DNA of 7,035 nt from Pauljensenia sp. (GCA_029983625.1 JASBZF010000079.1:1-7035); one strand, 5' to 3'; shown: positions 1-6,428, counted from the first letter of the stretch. Notes: a model not told the origin generated them from the sequence alone. Program-made: numbers and translations.

Positions 1-2
1 CC

Positions 3-19
3 GAGAGAGAGAGAGAGAG
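3..19. repeat. GA dinucleotide tract (about eight GA units)
   Basis: Bases 3-18 are eight uninterrupted GA units, followed by further G bases at 19-20. Such short tandem repeats can slip during replication and, when placed in a promoter or reading frame, vary expression. Here the neighbouring gene on the left is outside the window, so the context is unknown. The repeat lies beyond the ppdK terminator and is therefore not part of ppdK. Confidence 0.9.
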
Positions 20-186
20 GAACCTCACCCACCCAGCCCACCAACACACGCACCCCACCTACTACCCCACACACCAGCCCGCACGCCACAACACCCTTGA
101 CACACACCCTCACCCACCTTTTAGCCAGTCACCCAGAAAAGGATTCAGTACGGGCGATGTATGCGGAAGGAACAGAAGGTGAAACA
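20..186. other. A+C-biased stretch, no supported gene
   Basis: I see no recognisable gene here. The plus strand is extremely biased: in 21-120 only 14 of 100 bases are G or T. On the plus strand all three frames are open at the left edge, and they stop at 98-100, 180-182 and 421-423. A convergent gene entering from the left is therefore possible; its end would be rich in Thr, Pro and His. The frame that stops at 182 ends just before the hairpin at 187-221, which would suit a shared terminator. The minus strand is broken by stops. A perfect TTGACA lies at 97-102 on the plus strand but has no good -10 box behind it. Confidence 0.5.
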
Positions 187-221
187 GGGGGTGGTCCCAG
201 GCAAAGCCTCGGACCACCCCC
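187..221 (-). terminator. Strong hairpin terminator downstream of ppdK
   Basis: A perfect 11-bp inverted repeat (GGGGGTGGTCC at 187-197, its complement at 211-221) encloses a single C/C mismatch and a second 4-bp stem (AGGC/GCCT) around an AAA loop. It starts about 41 bases past the ppdK stop. Read on the minus strand it is followed by TGTTTC, only a weak U tract, as is common for actinobacterial terminators. Being symmetric, it could also end a convergent transcript from the left. Confidence 0.85.
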
Positions 222-262
222 GCAGTCCCATACGACCTCACAGTCGCACAGTCACAGCCCGA

Positions 263-2977
263 TCAGGCTTCCGAAGACGCCGCCAGAACAGAGGCCCGGC
301 CAGCTTCAAGACGCGCCACCGGCACGCGGAAAGGCGAACAGGACACGTAATCCAAACCGACCTCATGGAAGAAGTGGATCGAAGCAGGATCGCCCCCGTG
401 CTCACCGCAGACACCGAGCTTAATGTCGGGCTTCGTGGAACGAGCGCGAGTCACACCTTCCTTCACCACGGTGCCGACACCGTGAACATCGATCGATTCA
501 AACGGCGACACACCGAAAATCCCCGCCTCGATGTACTGAGGGAAGAAAACACCCTCCACATCATCACGTGAGAAGCCCCAGACAGTCTGAGTGAGGTCAT
601 TCGTGCCGAAGGAGAAGAAGTCAGCCTCCTGCGCCAAATCCTCAGCAGTCATCGCCGCACGCGGAAGCTCAATCATCGCGCCGATCGTGACACCGGACAG
701 GTCAACCCCCTGATCCGCTGCGACCTCAGCAATAATCGCCTCGCCCTCTTCACGGATGAGCTGAAGCTCACGGACCGAACCGACAAGCGGAACCATGATC
801 TCCGGCTTCGGCTCCAAGCCACGCGCAACAAGCTCCGCCGCAGCCTCACACAGGGCACGCATCTGCAAAGCAAAAAGACCCGGAAGGTAAATGCCCAGAC
901 GAACACCACGCAAACCCAACATCGGGTTCTGCTCGTGGAAACGACGCACCTCAGCGAGCATACGCTCATCAGCAGGATCGACTTGACCGGTCGCCTTCGC
1001 GACCGCGATCTTCACCTCAAGCTCAGCAAGCGCCGGGAGGAACTCATGAAGCGGCGGATCGATCAGGCGAACCGTCATCGCCTTACCATCCATCACCTCA
1101 AGCATTTCCAGGAAATCCTGCTTCTGCAGCTTCTCCAGCTCAGCGAAAGCAGCCAAACGCTCCGGCGAACCCGGCTCCGACAGGATCGCACGCTCAACAA
1201 GAGGACGACGCGAACCGAGGAACATATGCTCAGTACGGCACAGGCCAATACCTTCCGCACCGAACTCAATAGAACGACGCGAATCAGTGGGCGTGTCAGC
1301 ATTCGCGCGCACACGAAGCCTACGGACCTTATCGGCGTGCGTGAGGATCTTATCCACAGCCTTCACGAGCTCCTGAGTACCCTCATCGGAACCAGCCGCA
1401 ATCAGACCAGCATCAAGACCATGCGACAGGTAAGTGGTCACAGGCGAATCCGTGACAGGGACATCCCCGATAAAGATCTCACCGGTCTGCCCATCAATCG
1501 CGATGACATCATCAGAAGTCAAGACACGATCACCGATCGTCAGCGTGCGTGCTTCCGCGTCAATCTCCAGGGCCTCAGCGCCACACACGCAGGTCTTCCC
1601 CATGCCGCGCGCAACAACCGCCGCATGGGAAGTCTTACCGCCGCGCGCCGTGAGAACACCCTCAGCAGCAACCATGCCCGGAAGATCATCCGGGTTCGTT
1701 TCGCGACGAACAAGAACACACTTCACGCCCTCGGCAACGAAAGCCTCAGCCTGAGCATTATCGAAAGCGATCTTGCCGACAGCAGCCCCCGGAGAAGCAG
1801 CCATACCGCGCGCAACCAGTTCCTTCTGTGCTTTCGCATCAAACTGCGGGAACATGAGCTGAGTCAGCTGATCGCCACTCACGCGAGTCAGCGCCTCATC
1901 GCGAGTGATGAGCTTTTCTTCCACCAACTGAGTTGCAATACGGAAAGCAGCAGCAGCAGTGCGCTTACCCACGCGAGTCTGAAGCATCCACAGCTTGCCG
2001 CGTTCAATCGTGAACTCAATGTCACACATGTCGCGGTAGTGCGTCTCAAGCTTGCGCATAATGCCGCGCAGCTTGTCGTAGGAGGCTTTATCAATATCCT
2101 CCAAGTCAGCAAGCGAAAGAGTATTACGGATACCCGCAACAACATCCTCACCCTGAGCGTTTTCCAAGTAGTCGCCGTAGACCCCGGAATGACCCGAAGA
2201 GGGGTCGCGAGTAAAGCACACGCCCGTACCCGAACCCTCACCCATGTTGCCAAAGACCATCGTGCAAATATTGACGGCGGTGCCAAGATCGTGAGGGATA
2301 CGCTCACGACGACGGTAAATGCGGGCGCGCTCAGTGTTCCAGGAACGGAACACCGCTTCAATCGCCATATCCATCTGGGCACGCGGATCCTGCGGGAAAT
2401 CCATACCCTTGTGTTCGGCGACAATCTTCTTGAACGTAACGACCAGACCCTTCAGGTCCTCAGCGGTCAGTTCCGTGTCCCCCTTCACGCCGCGCTCGGC
2501 CTTCAAAGAATCCAGGGCGTCAGAGAAAAACTCACCCTCAATGTCCAGAACAGTCTTTCCGAACATCTGGATGAGACGACGGTAAGAATCCCAAGCGAAA
2601 CGCTCGTTTCCTGAGATCTTCGCCAAACCAAGAACCGACTGGTCATTCAAACCAATGTTGAGGACCGTTTCCATCATGCCCGGCATGGAGAACTTCGCGC
2701 CCGAACGCACCGAAACGAGGAGCGGATTCTCAGGGTCACCGAGGTTGCGTTCCATCATGTCTTCAACGCGGCGCAGGGCCGTGGTGACCTCGGTTGCAAG
2801 AGATTCGGGAACGACCGAATCTTTCAGGTAGGCGCGACACGCCTCGGTCGTGATAGTGAATCCGGGGGGAACGGGAAGGCCGAGTTTCGTCATCTCGGCA
2901 AGGTTCGCTCCCTTACCTCCGAGCAAGTCCTTCATGGACTTGTCGCCCTCGGAGAAGTCGTACACGTACTTGACCAT
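263..2977 (-). CDS. ppdK: Pyruvate, phosphate dikinase
   Basis: PPDK interconverts pyruvate + ATP + phosphate and phosphoenolpyruvate + AMP + pyrophosphate in the cytoplasm, linking glycolysis and gluconeogenesis and allowing PPi-dependent energy saving. The predicted 904-residue protein has the full family layout. An N-terminal ATP-grasp domain (about 1-340) carries GGKGANLAEM near residue 20. The swivelling phosphohistidine domain carries GGKTSHAAVVARGMG with the catalytic His at 451. The C-terminal PEP/pyruvate barrel carries RTEHMF (near 581), MIELPRA (near 768), SFGTNDLTQ (near 789), GVCGEHGGD (near 855) and the proton-donor Cys 880 in YVSCSPFRVP. Length is close to known bacterial enzymes (about 870-900), with no break or missing catalytic residue. 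I chose the ATG at 2977 because GAGGG lies 5 bases upstream; an in-frame TTG at 2989 would overlap that site. It appears monocistronic, with its own promoter and terminator. Confidence 0.97.
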   Translation of the reverse strand: MVKYVYDFSEGDKSMKDLLGGKGANLAEMTKLGLPVPPGFTITTEACRAYLKDSVVPESLATEVTTALRRVEDMMERNLGDPENPLLVSVRSGAKFSMPGMMETVLNIGLNDQSVLGLAKISGNERFAWDSYRRLIQMFGKTVLDIEGEFFSDALDSLKAERGVKGDTELTAEDLKGLVVTFKKIVAEHKGMDFPQDPRAQMDMAIEAVFRSWNTERARIYRRRERIPHDLGTAVNICTMVFGNMGEGSGTGVCFTRDPSSGHSGVYGDYLENAQGEDVVAGIRNTLSLADLEDIDKASYDKLRGIMRKLETHYRDMCDIEFTIERGKLWMLQTRVGKRTAAAAFRIATQLVEEKLITRDEALTRVSGDQLTQLMFPQFDAKAQKELVARGMAASPGAAVGKIAFDNAQAEAFVAEGVKCVLVRRETNPDDLPGMVAAEGVLTARGGKTSHAAVVARGMGKTCVCGAEALEIDAEARTLTIGDRVLTSDDVIAIDGQTGEIFIGDVPVTDSPVTTYLSHGLDAGLIAAGSDEGTQELVKAVDKILTHADKVRRLRVRANADTPTDSRRSIEFGAEGIGLCRTEHMFLGSRRPLVERAILSEPGSPERLAAFAELEKLQKQDFLEMLEVMDGKAMTVRLIDPPLHEFLPALAELEVKIAVAKATGQVDPADERMLAEVRRFHEQNPMLGLRGVRLGIYLPGLFALQMRALCEAAAELVARGLEPKPEIMVPLVGSVRELQLIREEGEAIIAEVAADQGVDLSGVTIGAMIELPRAAMTAEDLAQEADFFSFGTNDLTQTVWGFSRDDVEGVFFPQYIEAGIFGVSPFESIDVHGVGTVVKEGVTRARSTKPDIKLGVCGEHGGDPASIHFFHEVGLDYVSCSPFRVPVARLEAGRASVLAASSEA

Positions 2978-2982
2978 TGAGG

Positions 2983-2987
2983 CCCTC
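2983..2987 (-). promoter_or_regulatory. ppdK ribosome binding site
   Basis: GAGGG on the minus strand sits 5 bases before the ATG at 2977. It decides the start: the alternative TTG at 2989 falls on top of this motif and has no comparable site at the right distance. Confidence 0.7.
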
Positions 2988-3008
2988 AACTTCCGTAAAT
3001 CGCGTGGC

Positions 3009-3026
3009 CGGCCCTCCCTCGGGCCG
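3009..3026 (-). promoter_or_regulatory. GC-rich hairpin in the ppdK 5' leader
   Basis: CGGCCC and GGGCCG form a perfect 6-bp stem around a 6-base loop that reads GAGGGA in the transcript. If the promoter at 3035-3062 is right, this hairpin sits at the extreme 5' end of the ppdK mRNA. It could protect the transcript end or act as an operator; the sequence does not say which. It is too close to the promoter and lacks a U tract, so it does not look like the terminator of clpC. Confidence 0.4.
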
Positions 3027-3034
3027 CTAGGCGA

Positions 3035-3062
3035 AGAATATCAAGAAGGGGACCAAAGTCAC
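3035..3062 (-). promoter_or_regulatory. Candidate ppdK promoter (extended -10)
   Basis: On the minus strand GTGACT (3057-3062, four of six matches to TTGACA) is followed after 16 bases by TATTCT (3035-3040, four of six matches to TATAAT). The -10 is preceded by TGA, a TGn extension that strengthens weak -10 boxes. A start near 3028 would give a leader of about 50 bases. This is the best promoter I find in the gap, but high-GC promoters are hard to call by eye. Confidence 0.4.
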
Positions 3063-3282
3063 CAGACACATGACATACTGCATTTTTCTTCTCTTTATTC
3101 TTTTCTTCACGAGGGCGAGTATGCGATTCACGCAGTGTCCACGAGGGCGGCCCTGCACACACGCACGCTTCCAGACCTCAGCAGGCAGAACAAACCCCAC
3201 AGCTCGCGGGCACCCCCACACCGCAAAACCACTCATTGAAAAGCAGCGCCTCCGCCCCGGCTCTTCGCGCAACATGCGCACA
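3063..3282. other. Gap between clpC terminator and ppdK promoter, no supported gene
   Basis: This stretch holds no recognisable coding gene. It contains a 26-base pyrimidine run on the plus strand (3083-3108, one interruption at 3097), so the ppdK sense strand is A/G-rich just upstream of the candidate -35. From about 3140 to 3240 the plus strand is again strongly A+C-biased, as at the left end of the window. Frames of 84 to 129 codons cross it on both strands but have no domain, no good start site and run into neighbouring genes or control elements. Confidence 0.6.
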
Positions 3283-3311
3283 GTCCCGCCCTCGAAAAAC
3301 GAGGACGGGAC
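3283..3311 (-). terminator. Hairpin terminator of clpC
   Basis: A 12-bp stem (3283-3294 against 3300-3311) closes a 5-base loop that reads UUUUU in the minus-strand transcript. In that RNA the only non-Watson-Crick pair is a G-U wobble, whereas read from the plus strand it becomes a C/A mismatch, which favours function in the clpC direction. It begins about 24 bases after the clpC stop. No U tract follows, so it would be the tail-less type often seen in high-GC genomes. Confidence 0.75.
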
Positions 3312-3335
3312 CGGGAAAAGAGAAGAGAAAGACGG

Positions 3336-5804
3336 TCACTGACCGTTGAAAGTGAACCTGCGTTCCTTCCCCTCACCTTCGACACCGACAGTGACAACCT
3401 GACCGGCAGTGATCTCACCGAAGAGGATACGTTCAGACAAAGCATCCTCAATCTCACGCTGGATCGCCCGACGCAACGGACGCGCACCCAACACAGGATC
3501 AAAACCAAGATCAGCAAGCAAATCACGCGCAGCATCACTCAACTGCAAATGCATATCCTGAGCTTCCATACGCTGCGCAAGCTTCGCGATCATAAGATCC
3601 ACAATGAGCTTGATCTGTTCCTTATCAAGCGGCGGGAACACAATCGTGTCATCCACACGGTTAAGGAACTCGGGACGGAAATGCTGCTTCAATTCCTCAG
3701 CGACCTTCGCCTTCATACGCGCATAATCATGCGTCATGTGCTCAGAAGACTGGAAGCCCGTAAGAACACCCTTATTAATGTCCCGAGTGCCCAGGTTCGT
3801 CGTCATGATAATGACCGTGTTCTTGAAATCAACCTTACGGCCCTGAGAATCAGTGAGACGCCCCTCTTCTAGGATCTGCAACAGGGAATTGAAAATATCC
3901 GGGTGCGCCTTTTCCACTTCGTCAAAGAGCACAACAGAAAAAGGCTTACGGCGGACTTTTTCAGTGAGTTGGCCGCCCTCGTCATACCCGACATAACCGG
4001 GAGGCGCACCGAAAAGACGTGAAGCCGTGTGCTTTTCTGAGAACTCAGACATATCCAGTTGGATCAGCGCATCCTCATCACCAAACAGGAACTCCGCAAG
4101 CGCCTTCGCCAACTCCGTCTTTCCGACGCCGGTCGGGCCAGCAAAAATGAAAGAACCACCGGGACGATTCGGATCCTTAAGCCCCGAACGAGTACGACGA
4201 ATCGACTGACTCAAAGCACGCACAGCCTCATCTTGACCGATGACGCGCTTATGCAGTTCCTCTTCCATCTTCAGGAGCTTCGCCGTTTCAGTCTGAGTGA
4301 GTTTAAAGACCGGAATACCCGTTGACATCGCAAGCACCTCGGCAATTTCTTCCTCGGTCACCTCCGCGATCTCATCGGTCTCCCCGCCCTTCCAAGCAGC
4401 CTCACGAGCCTTGCGTTCATCGACCAGCTTGGACTCTTCATCGCGTAAAGCCGCAGCCTTCTCAAAGTCCTGATCATCGATCGCAGCTTCCTTATTGCGA
4501 CGCACCTCAGCGATCTTCTCGTCAAGTTCACGCAACTCCGGCGGAGCAGTCATACGACGAATACGCAAGCGGGCACCCGCTTCATCCACGAGGTCGATTG
4601 CCTTATCCGGGAGGAAACGATCAGAGATATAACGGTCCGCAAGTTCCGCCGCCGCTTCAATCGCCTGGTCGGTAATCATGACGCGATGATGCGCCTCGTA
4701 ACGGTCCCGTAAGCCCGTCAGAATCGCAACGGTCTCTTCCACGCTCGGCTCTTCCACCTTCACCGGCTGGAAACGACGCTCAAGCGCAGCATCTTTCTCA
4801 ATATGCTTACGGTATTCGTCATTAGTGGTCGCGCCGATTGTCTGGAGTTCACCACGCGCAAGCATCGGTTTGAGCATCTGAGCGGCATCAATCGAACCTT
4901 CAGCAGCACCCGCACCCACAAGAGTGTGAATCTCGTCGATGAACAAAATAATGTCACCGCGCGTGCGAATCTCCTTCAGAACCTTCTTCAAACGTTCCTC
5001 GAAGTCGCCACGGTAACGCGAACCCGCAATCAAAGACCCCATGTCAAGGCTGTAGATCTGCTTATCTTTGATCGTCTCAGGAACATCGCCGCGCACAATT
5101 GCCTGGGCCAGTCCCTCAACGACAGCAGTTTTACCGACACCCGGCTCACCGATAAGAACAGGATTGTTCTTTGTACGACGAGACAGAACCTGCATGACGC
5201 GCTCCATCTCGGTGCGACGACCAATCACAGGATCCAGCTTGTTCTCACGCGCAGCCTGCGTGAGATTACGACCGAACTGTTCCAGAATCGCAGAGTTCGC
5301 GCGATCTGGGCCACCCGAACCGCCCACACCCGCACCCACGGTTTCACGTCCCTCACCCTCGCCGCGCTGATAGCCGGAAAGGAGCTGAATCACGCTTTGA
5401 CGCACCTGCGCAAGATCCGCGCCAAGCTTCACCAAGACCTGCGTCGCCGTGCCTTCACCTTCCTTCAGGAGGCCAAGGAGCAGATGCTCAGTCCCAATGT
5501 AGTTGTGGCCAAGTTGAAGGGCCTCACGCAAAGACAGCTCAAACACCCTTTTTGCGCGCGGAGTGAAAGGAATATGCCCTTCGACGGGTTTTTCGCCCTC
5601 GCCGAGGAGTTCAATAACCGACTCACGGACCGACTCGCCCTTAATGTCCATCATTTCGAGGGCTTTAGCGGCAACACCCTCACCTTCGCTGATCAGACCG
5701 AGGAGGATGTGTTCGGTCCCAATGTAGTTGTGTTTCAGACCGCGGGCCTCGTCCTGTGCGAGGACGACAACGCGGCGCGCGCGGTCGGTGAAGCGTTCGA
5801 ACAT
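3336..5804 (-). CDS. clpC: ClpC, AAA+ unfoldase of the ClpCP protease
   Basis: ClpC is a hexameric ATPase that unfolds proteins and threads them into the ClpP peptidase in the cytoplasm. The 822-residue product begins MFERFTDRARRVVVLAQ, the classic family start. It has two Clp-N repeats (about 2-145) including Phe2 and Phe80, the positions that bind cyclomarin A in mycobacterial ClpC1. A Gly-rich linker (about 155-168) follows. D1 has Walker A GEPGVGKT (219-226), Walker B ILFIDE (286-291) and an arginine finger in ALERRF (340-345). A short coiled middle domain of UVR type (about 425-465) comes next. D2 has GPTGVGKT (556-563), VVLFDE (624-629), a ClpP-docking loop with TGF (682-684) and sensor-2 GAR (773-775). 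Length is slightly under mycobacterial ClpC1 (848) because the C-terminal tail is short. I chose the ATG at 5804 over the adjacent in-frame GTG at 5807 because it gives the family N-terminus. The gene is flanked by its own promoter region and terminator. Confidence 0.97.
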   Translation of the reverse strand: MFERFTDRARRVVVLAQDEARGLKHNYIGTEHILLGLISEGEGVAAKALEMMDIKGESVRESVIELLGEGEKPVEGHIPFTPRAKRVFELSLREALQLGHNYIGTEHLLLGLLKEGEGTATQVLVKLGADLAQVRQSVIQLLSGYQRGEGEGRETVGAGVGGSGGPDRANSAILEQFGRNLTQAARENKLDPVIGRRTEMERVMQVLSRRTKNNPVLIGEPGVGKTAVVEGLAQAIVRGDVPETIKDKQIYSLDMGSLIAGSRYRGDFEERLKKVLKEIRTRGDIILFIDEIHTLVGAGAAEGSIDAAQMLKPMLARGELQTIGATTNDEYRKHIEKDAALERRFQPVKVEEPSVEETVAILTGLRDRYEAHHRVMITDQAIEAAAELADRYISDRFLPDKAIDLVDEAGARLRIRRMTAPPELRELDEKIAEVRRNKEAAIDDQDFEKAAALRDEESKLVDERKAREAAWKGGETDEIAEVTEEEIAEVLAMSTGIPVFKLTQTETAKLLKMEEELHKRVIGQDEAVRALSQSIRRTRSGLKDPNRPGGSFIFAGPTGVGKTELAKALAEFLFGDEDALIQLDMSEFSEKHTASRLFGAPPGYVGYDEGGQLTEKVRRKPFSVVLFDEVEKAHPDIFNSLLQILEEGRLTDSQGRKVDFKNTVIIMTTNLGTRDINKGVLTGFQSSEHMTHDYARMKAKVAEELKQHFRPEFLNRVDDTIVFPPLDKEQIKLIVDLMIAKLAQRMEAQDMHLQLSDAARDLLADLGFDPVLGARPLRRAIQREIEDALSERILFGEITAGQVVTVGVEGEGKERRFTFNGQ

Positions 5805-5851
5805 CACGTGTTCCCTTCGACGTGCCCTCGCTCACGCGGGCGGGCCTTCAT
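5804..5851 (-). CDS. Candidate 15-codon upstream frame coupled to clpC
   Basis: A short frame, MKARPRERGHVEGNT, starts with ATG at 5851 and stops with a TGA whose last base is the A of the clpC ATG (a TGATG overlap). A GGAG motif (5857-5860) lies 5 bases before its ATG, which is good ribosome binding spacing. An in-frame ATG at 5866 would give 20 residues. The peptide is very basic and matches nothing I recognise. The stop-start overlap is typical of translational coupling, so its translation could set clpC output. A frame this short can arise by chance, and clpC has its own AGGG site, so this is tentative. Confidence 0.25.
   Translation of the reverse strand: MKARPRERGHVEGNT
5811..5818 (-). 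promoter_or_regulatory. clpC ribosome binding site
   Basis: GAAGGGAA on the minus strand places AGGG 8 bases before the ATG at 5804 and 5 bases before the GTG at 5807. Either start is mechanically possible; family conservation favours the ATG. Confidence 0.65.
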
Positions 5852-5853
5852 AC

Positions 5854-5875
5854 GAACTCCGCACATACGGAGTTC
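5854..5875 (-). promoter_or_regulatory. Perfect 8-bp inverted repeat in the clpC leader
   Basis: GAACTCCG and CGGAGTTC face each other across a 6-base spacer, centred about 60 bases before the clpC start. As RNA it forms a hairpin whose 3' arm contains GGAG, the ribosome binding site of the short upstream frame. As DNA it could be a repressor operator just downstream of the promoter. It does not match the HspR (HAIR), CIRCE, CtsR or actinobacterial LexA consensus as I know them. Confidence 0.6.
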
Positions 5876-5883
5876 TCGACTGT

Positions 5884-5911
5884 ATTCCACACTAGGCGCA
5901 TCATGAGCCAA
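5884..5911 (-). promoter_or_regulatory. Candidate clpC promoter
   Basis: On the minus strand TTGGCT (5906-5911, four of six to TTGACA) is followed after 16 bases by TGGAAT (5884-5889, four of six to TATAAT). TACAGT, overlapping slightly downstream, is an alternative -10. Transcription would start near 5877, right before the hairpin at 5854-5875. Weak boxes would fit a promoter that needs an activator, and a ClgR-like site lies just upstream. Confidence 0.35.
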
Positions 5912-5921
5912 AGGGGCGCGA

Positions 5922-5935
5922 GTTCGCCCAGGGCG
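5922..5935 (+). promoter_or_regulatory. ClgR-type operator upstream of clpC
   Basis: The plus strand reads GTTCGC, five bases, GCG, which is the motif described for the activator ClgR at clp and lon genes of Streptomyces; the corynebacterial site shares the CGC-N5-GCG core. Its core, CGCCC A GGGCG (5925-5935), is a perfect palindrome. It lies about 10 bases upstream of the candidate -35, centred near -50 from the predicted start, a sensible place for an activator. The exact consensus is from memory. The outer half of the right arm (TGA instead of AAC) is degenerate. Confidence 0.5.
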
Positions 5936-5945
5936 TGATCTGCAA

Positions 5946-5964
5946 GGAAAAGTGAGATTTTTCC
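5946..5964 (-). terminator. Weak hairpin after dtd
   Basis: GGAAAA and TTTTCC pair around a 7-base loop, 39 bases past the dtd stop. The minus-strand 3' arm is TTTTCC, so the stem is weak and A/U-rich. It may slow or partly end transcription from ygfZ-dtd, leaving some read-through into clpC. No stronger terminator is visible in this gap. Confidence 0.3.
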
Positions 5965-6002
5965 ACCCAAGAGCCTTCAGTTCACACTGCAGTCAGCTGC
6001 GC

Positions 6003-6428
6003 TCACGCCTCGACGAGGACGGTAAAAGGACCGTCATTCACAAGCTCAACCTGCATCATCGCTCCGAAACACCCCGTGGCAACCTCAAGACCGCGAGCGC
6101 GTAGATCCGCAACAACCGCCTCAACAACAGGTTCAGCTTCTGGACCTGGTGCGGCTTGCGACCAGGAGGGTCGCCGTCCTTTACGAGTATCCCCCATGAG
6201 GGTGAACTGACTGACAACAAGGACCGGTGCGCCCGCTTCTAAGACGGACACTTCACCTTCGAGGATGCGCAGTTCCGCGATTTTCCGGGCAACAGTTGCG
6301 ACCTGCTCGGGCCCGTCACCGCGTTTCACACCGAGGAGAACAAGAAGTCCGGGCTTGTCGATTTCAGAGACGAGGCGCCCTTCCACGCGCACCGAAGCGC
6401 GACACACTCGTTGGATCACAGCTTTCAT
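6003..6428 (-). CDS. dtd: D-aminoacyl-tRNA deacylase
   Basis: Dtd hydrolyses D-amino acids (and mischarged glycine) from tRNA in the cytoplasm, keeping them out of protein synthesis. The 141-residue protein is about the normal family length (145 in E. coli). It starts MKAVIQRV as expected, carries the catalytic-region motif SQFTL (73-77, Thr 76), then the usual DTRKGRRPSW stretch, and ends with NDGPFT (131-136), whose Gly-Pro pair forms the cross-subunit part of the active site that rejects L-amino acids. No key residue is missing. The ATG at 6428 overlaps the ygfZ stop as ATGA, and GGGGG lies 7 bases before it, so translation is probably coupled to ygfZ. Confidence 0.95.
   Translation of the reverse strand: MKAVIQRVCRASVRVEGRLVSEIDKPGLLVLLGVKRGDGPEQVATVARKIAELRILEGEVSVLEAGAPVLVVSQFTLMGDTRKGRRPSWSQAAPGPEAEPVVEAVVADLRARGLEVATGCFGAMMQVELVNDGPFTVLVEA

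Noticed and set aside
97..423. Plus-strand frame overlapping the 3' end of ppdK
   Set aside because: It runs through the terminator hairpin and 160 bases antisense into ppdK. The latter part is a shadow; the upstream part is discussed as an A+C-biased region.
935..2614. A 559-codon open frame on the plus strand opposite ppdK
   Set aside because: It is in exact codon register with ppdK on the other strand. It stays open because ppdK avoids TTA, CTA and TCA codons, as high-GC genes do. It has no recognisable domain, while ppdK is fully conserved.
3027..3281. An 84-codon minus-strand frame in the clpC-ppdK gap
   Set aside because: The long version starts right behind the clpC terminator, has no ribosome binding site and no recognisable domain. 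Only its short hydrophobic end is kept as a tentative finding.
5854..5875. Heat-shock or SOS operator (HAIR, CIRCE, CtsR, LexA) at the clpC inverted repeat
   Set aside because: The arms GAACTCCG/CGGAGTTC and the 6-base spacer do not fit those consensus sequences as I know them, so the repeat is left unnamed.
4803..5906. A 367-codon open frame on the plus strand opposite clpC
   Set aside because: Same cause: codon-register antisense of clpC with rare TTA/CTA/TCA. It has no family resemblance.
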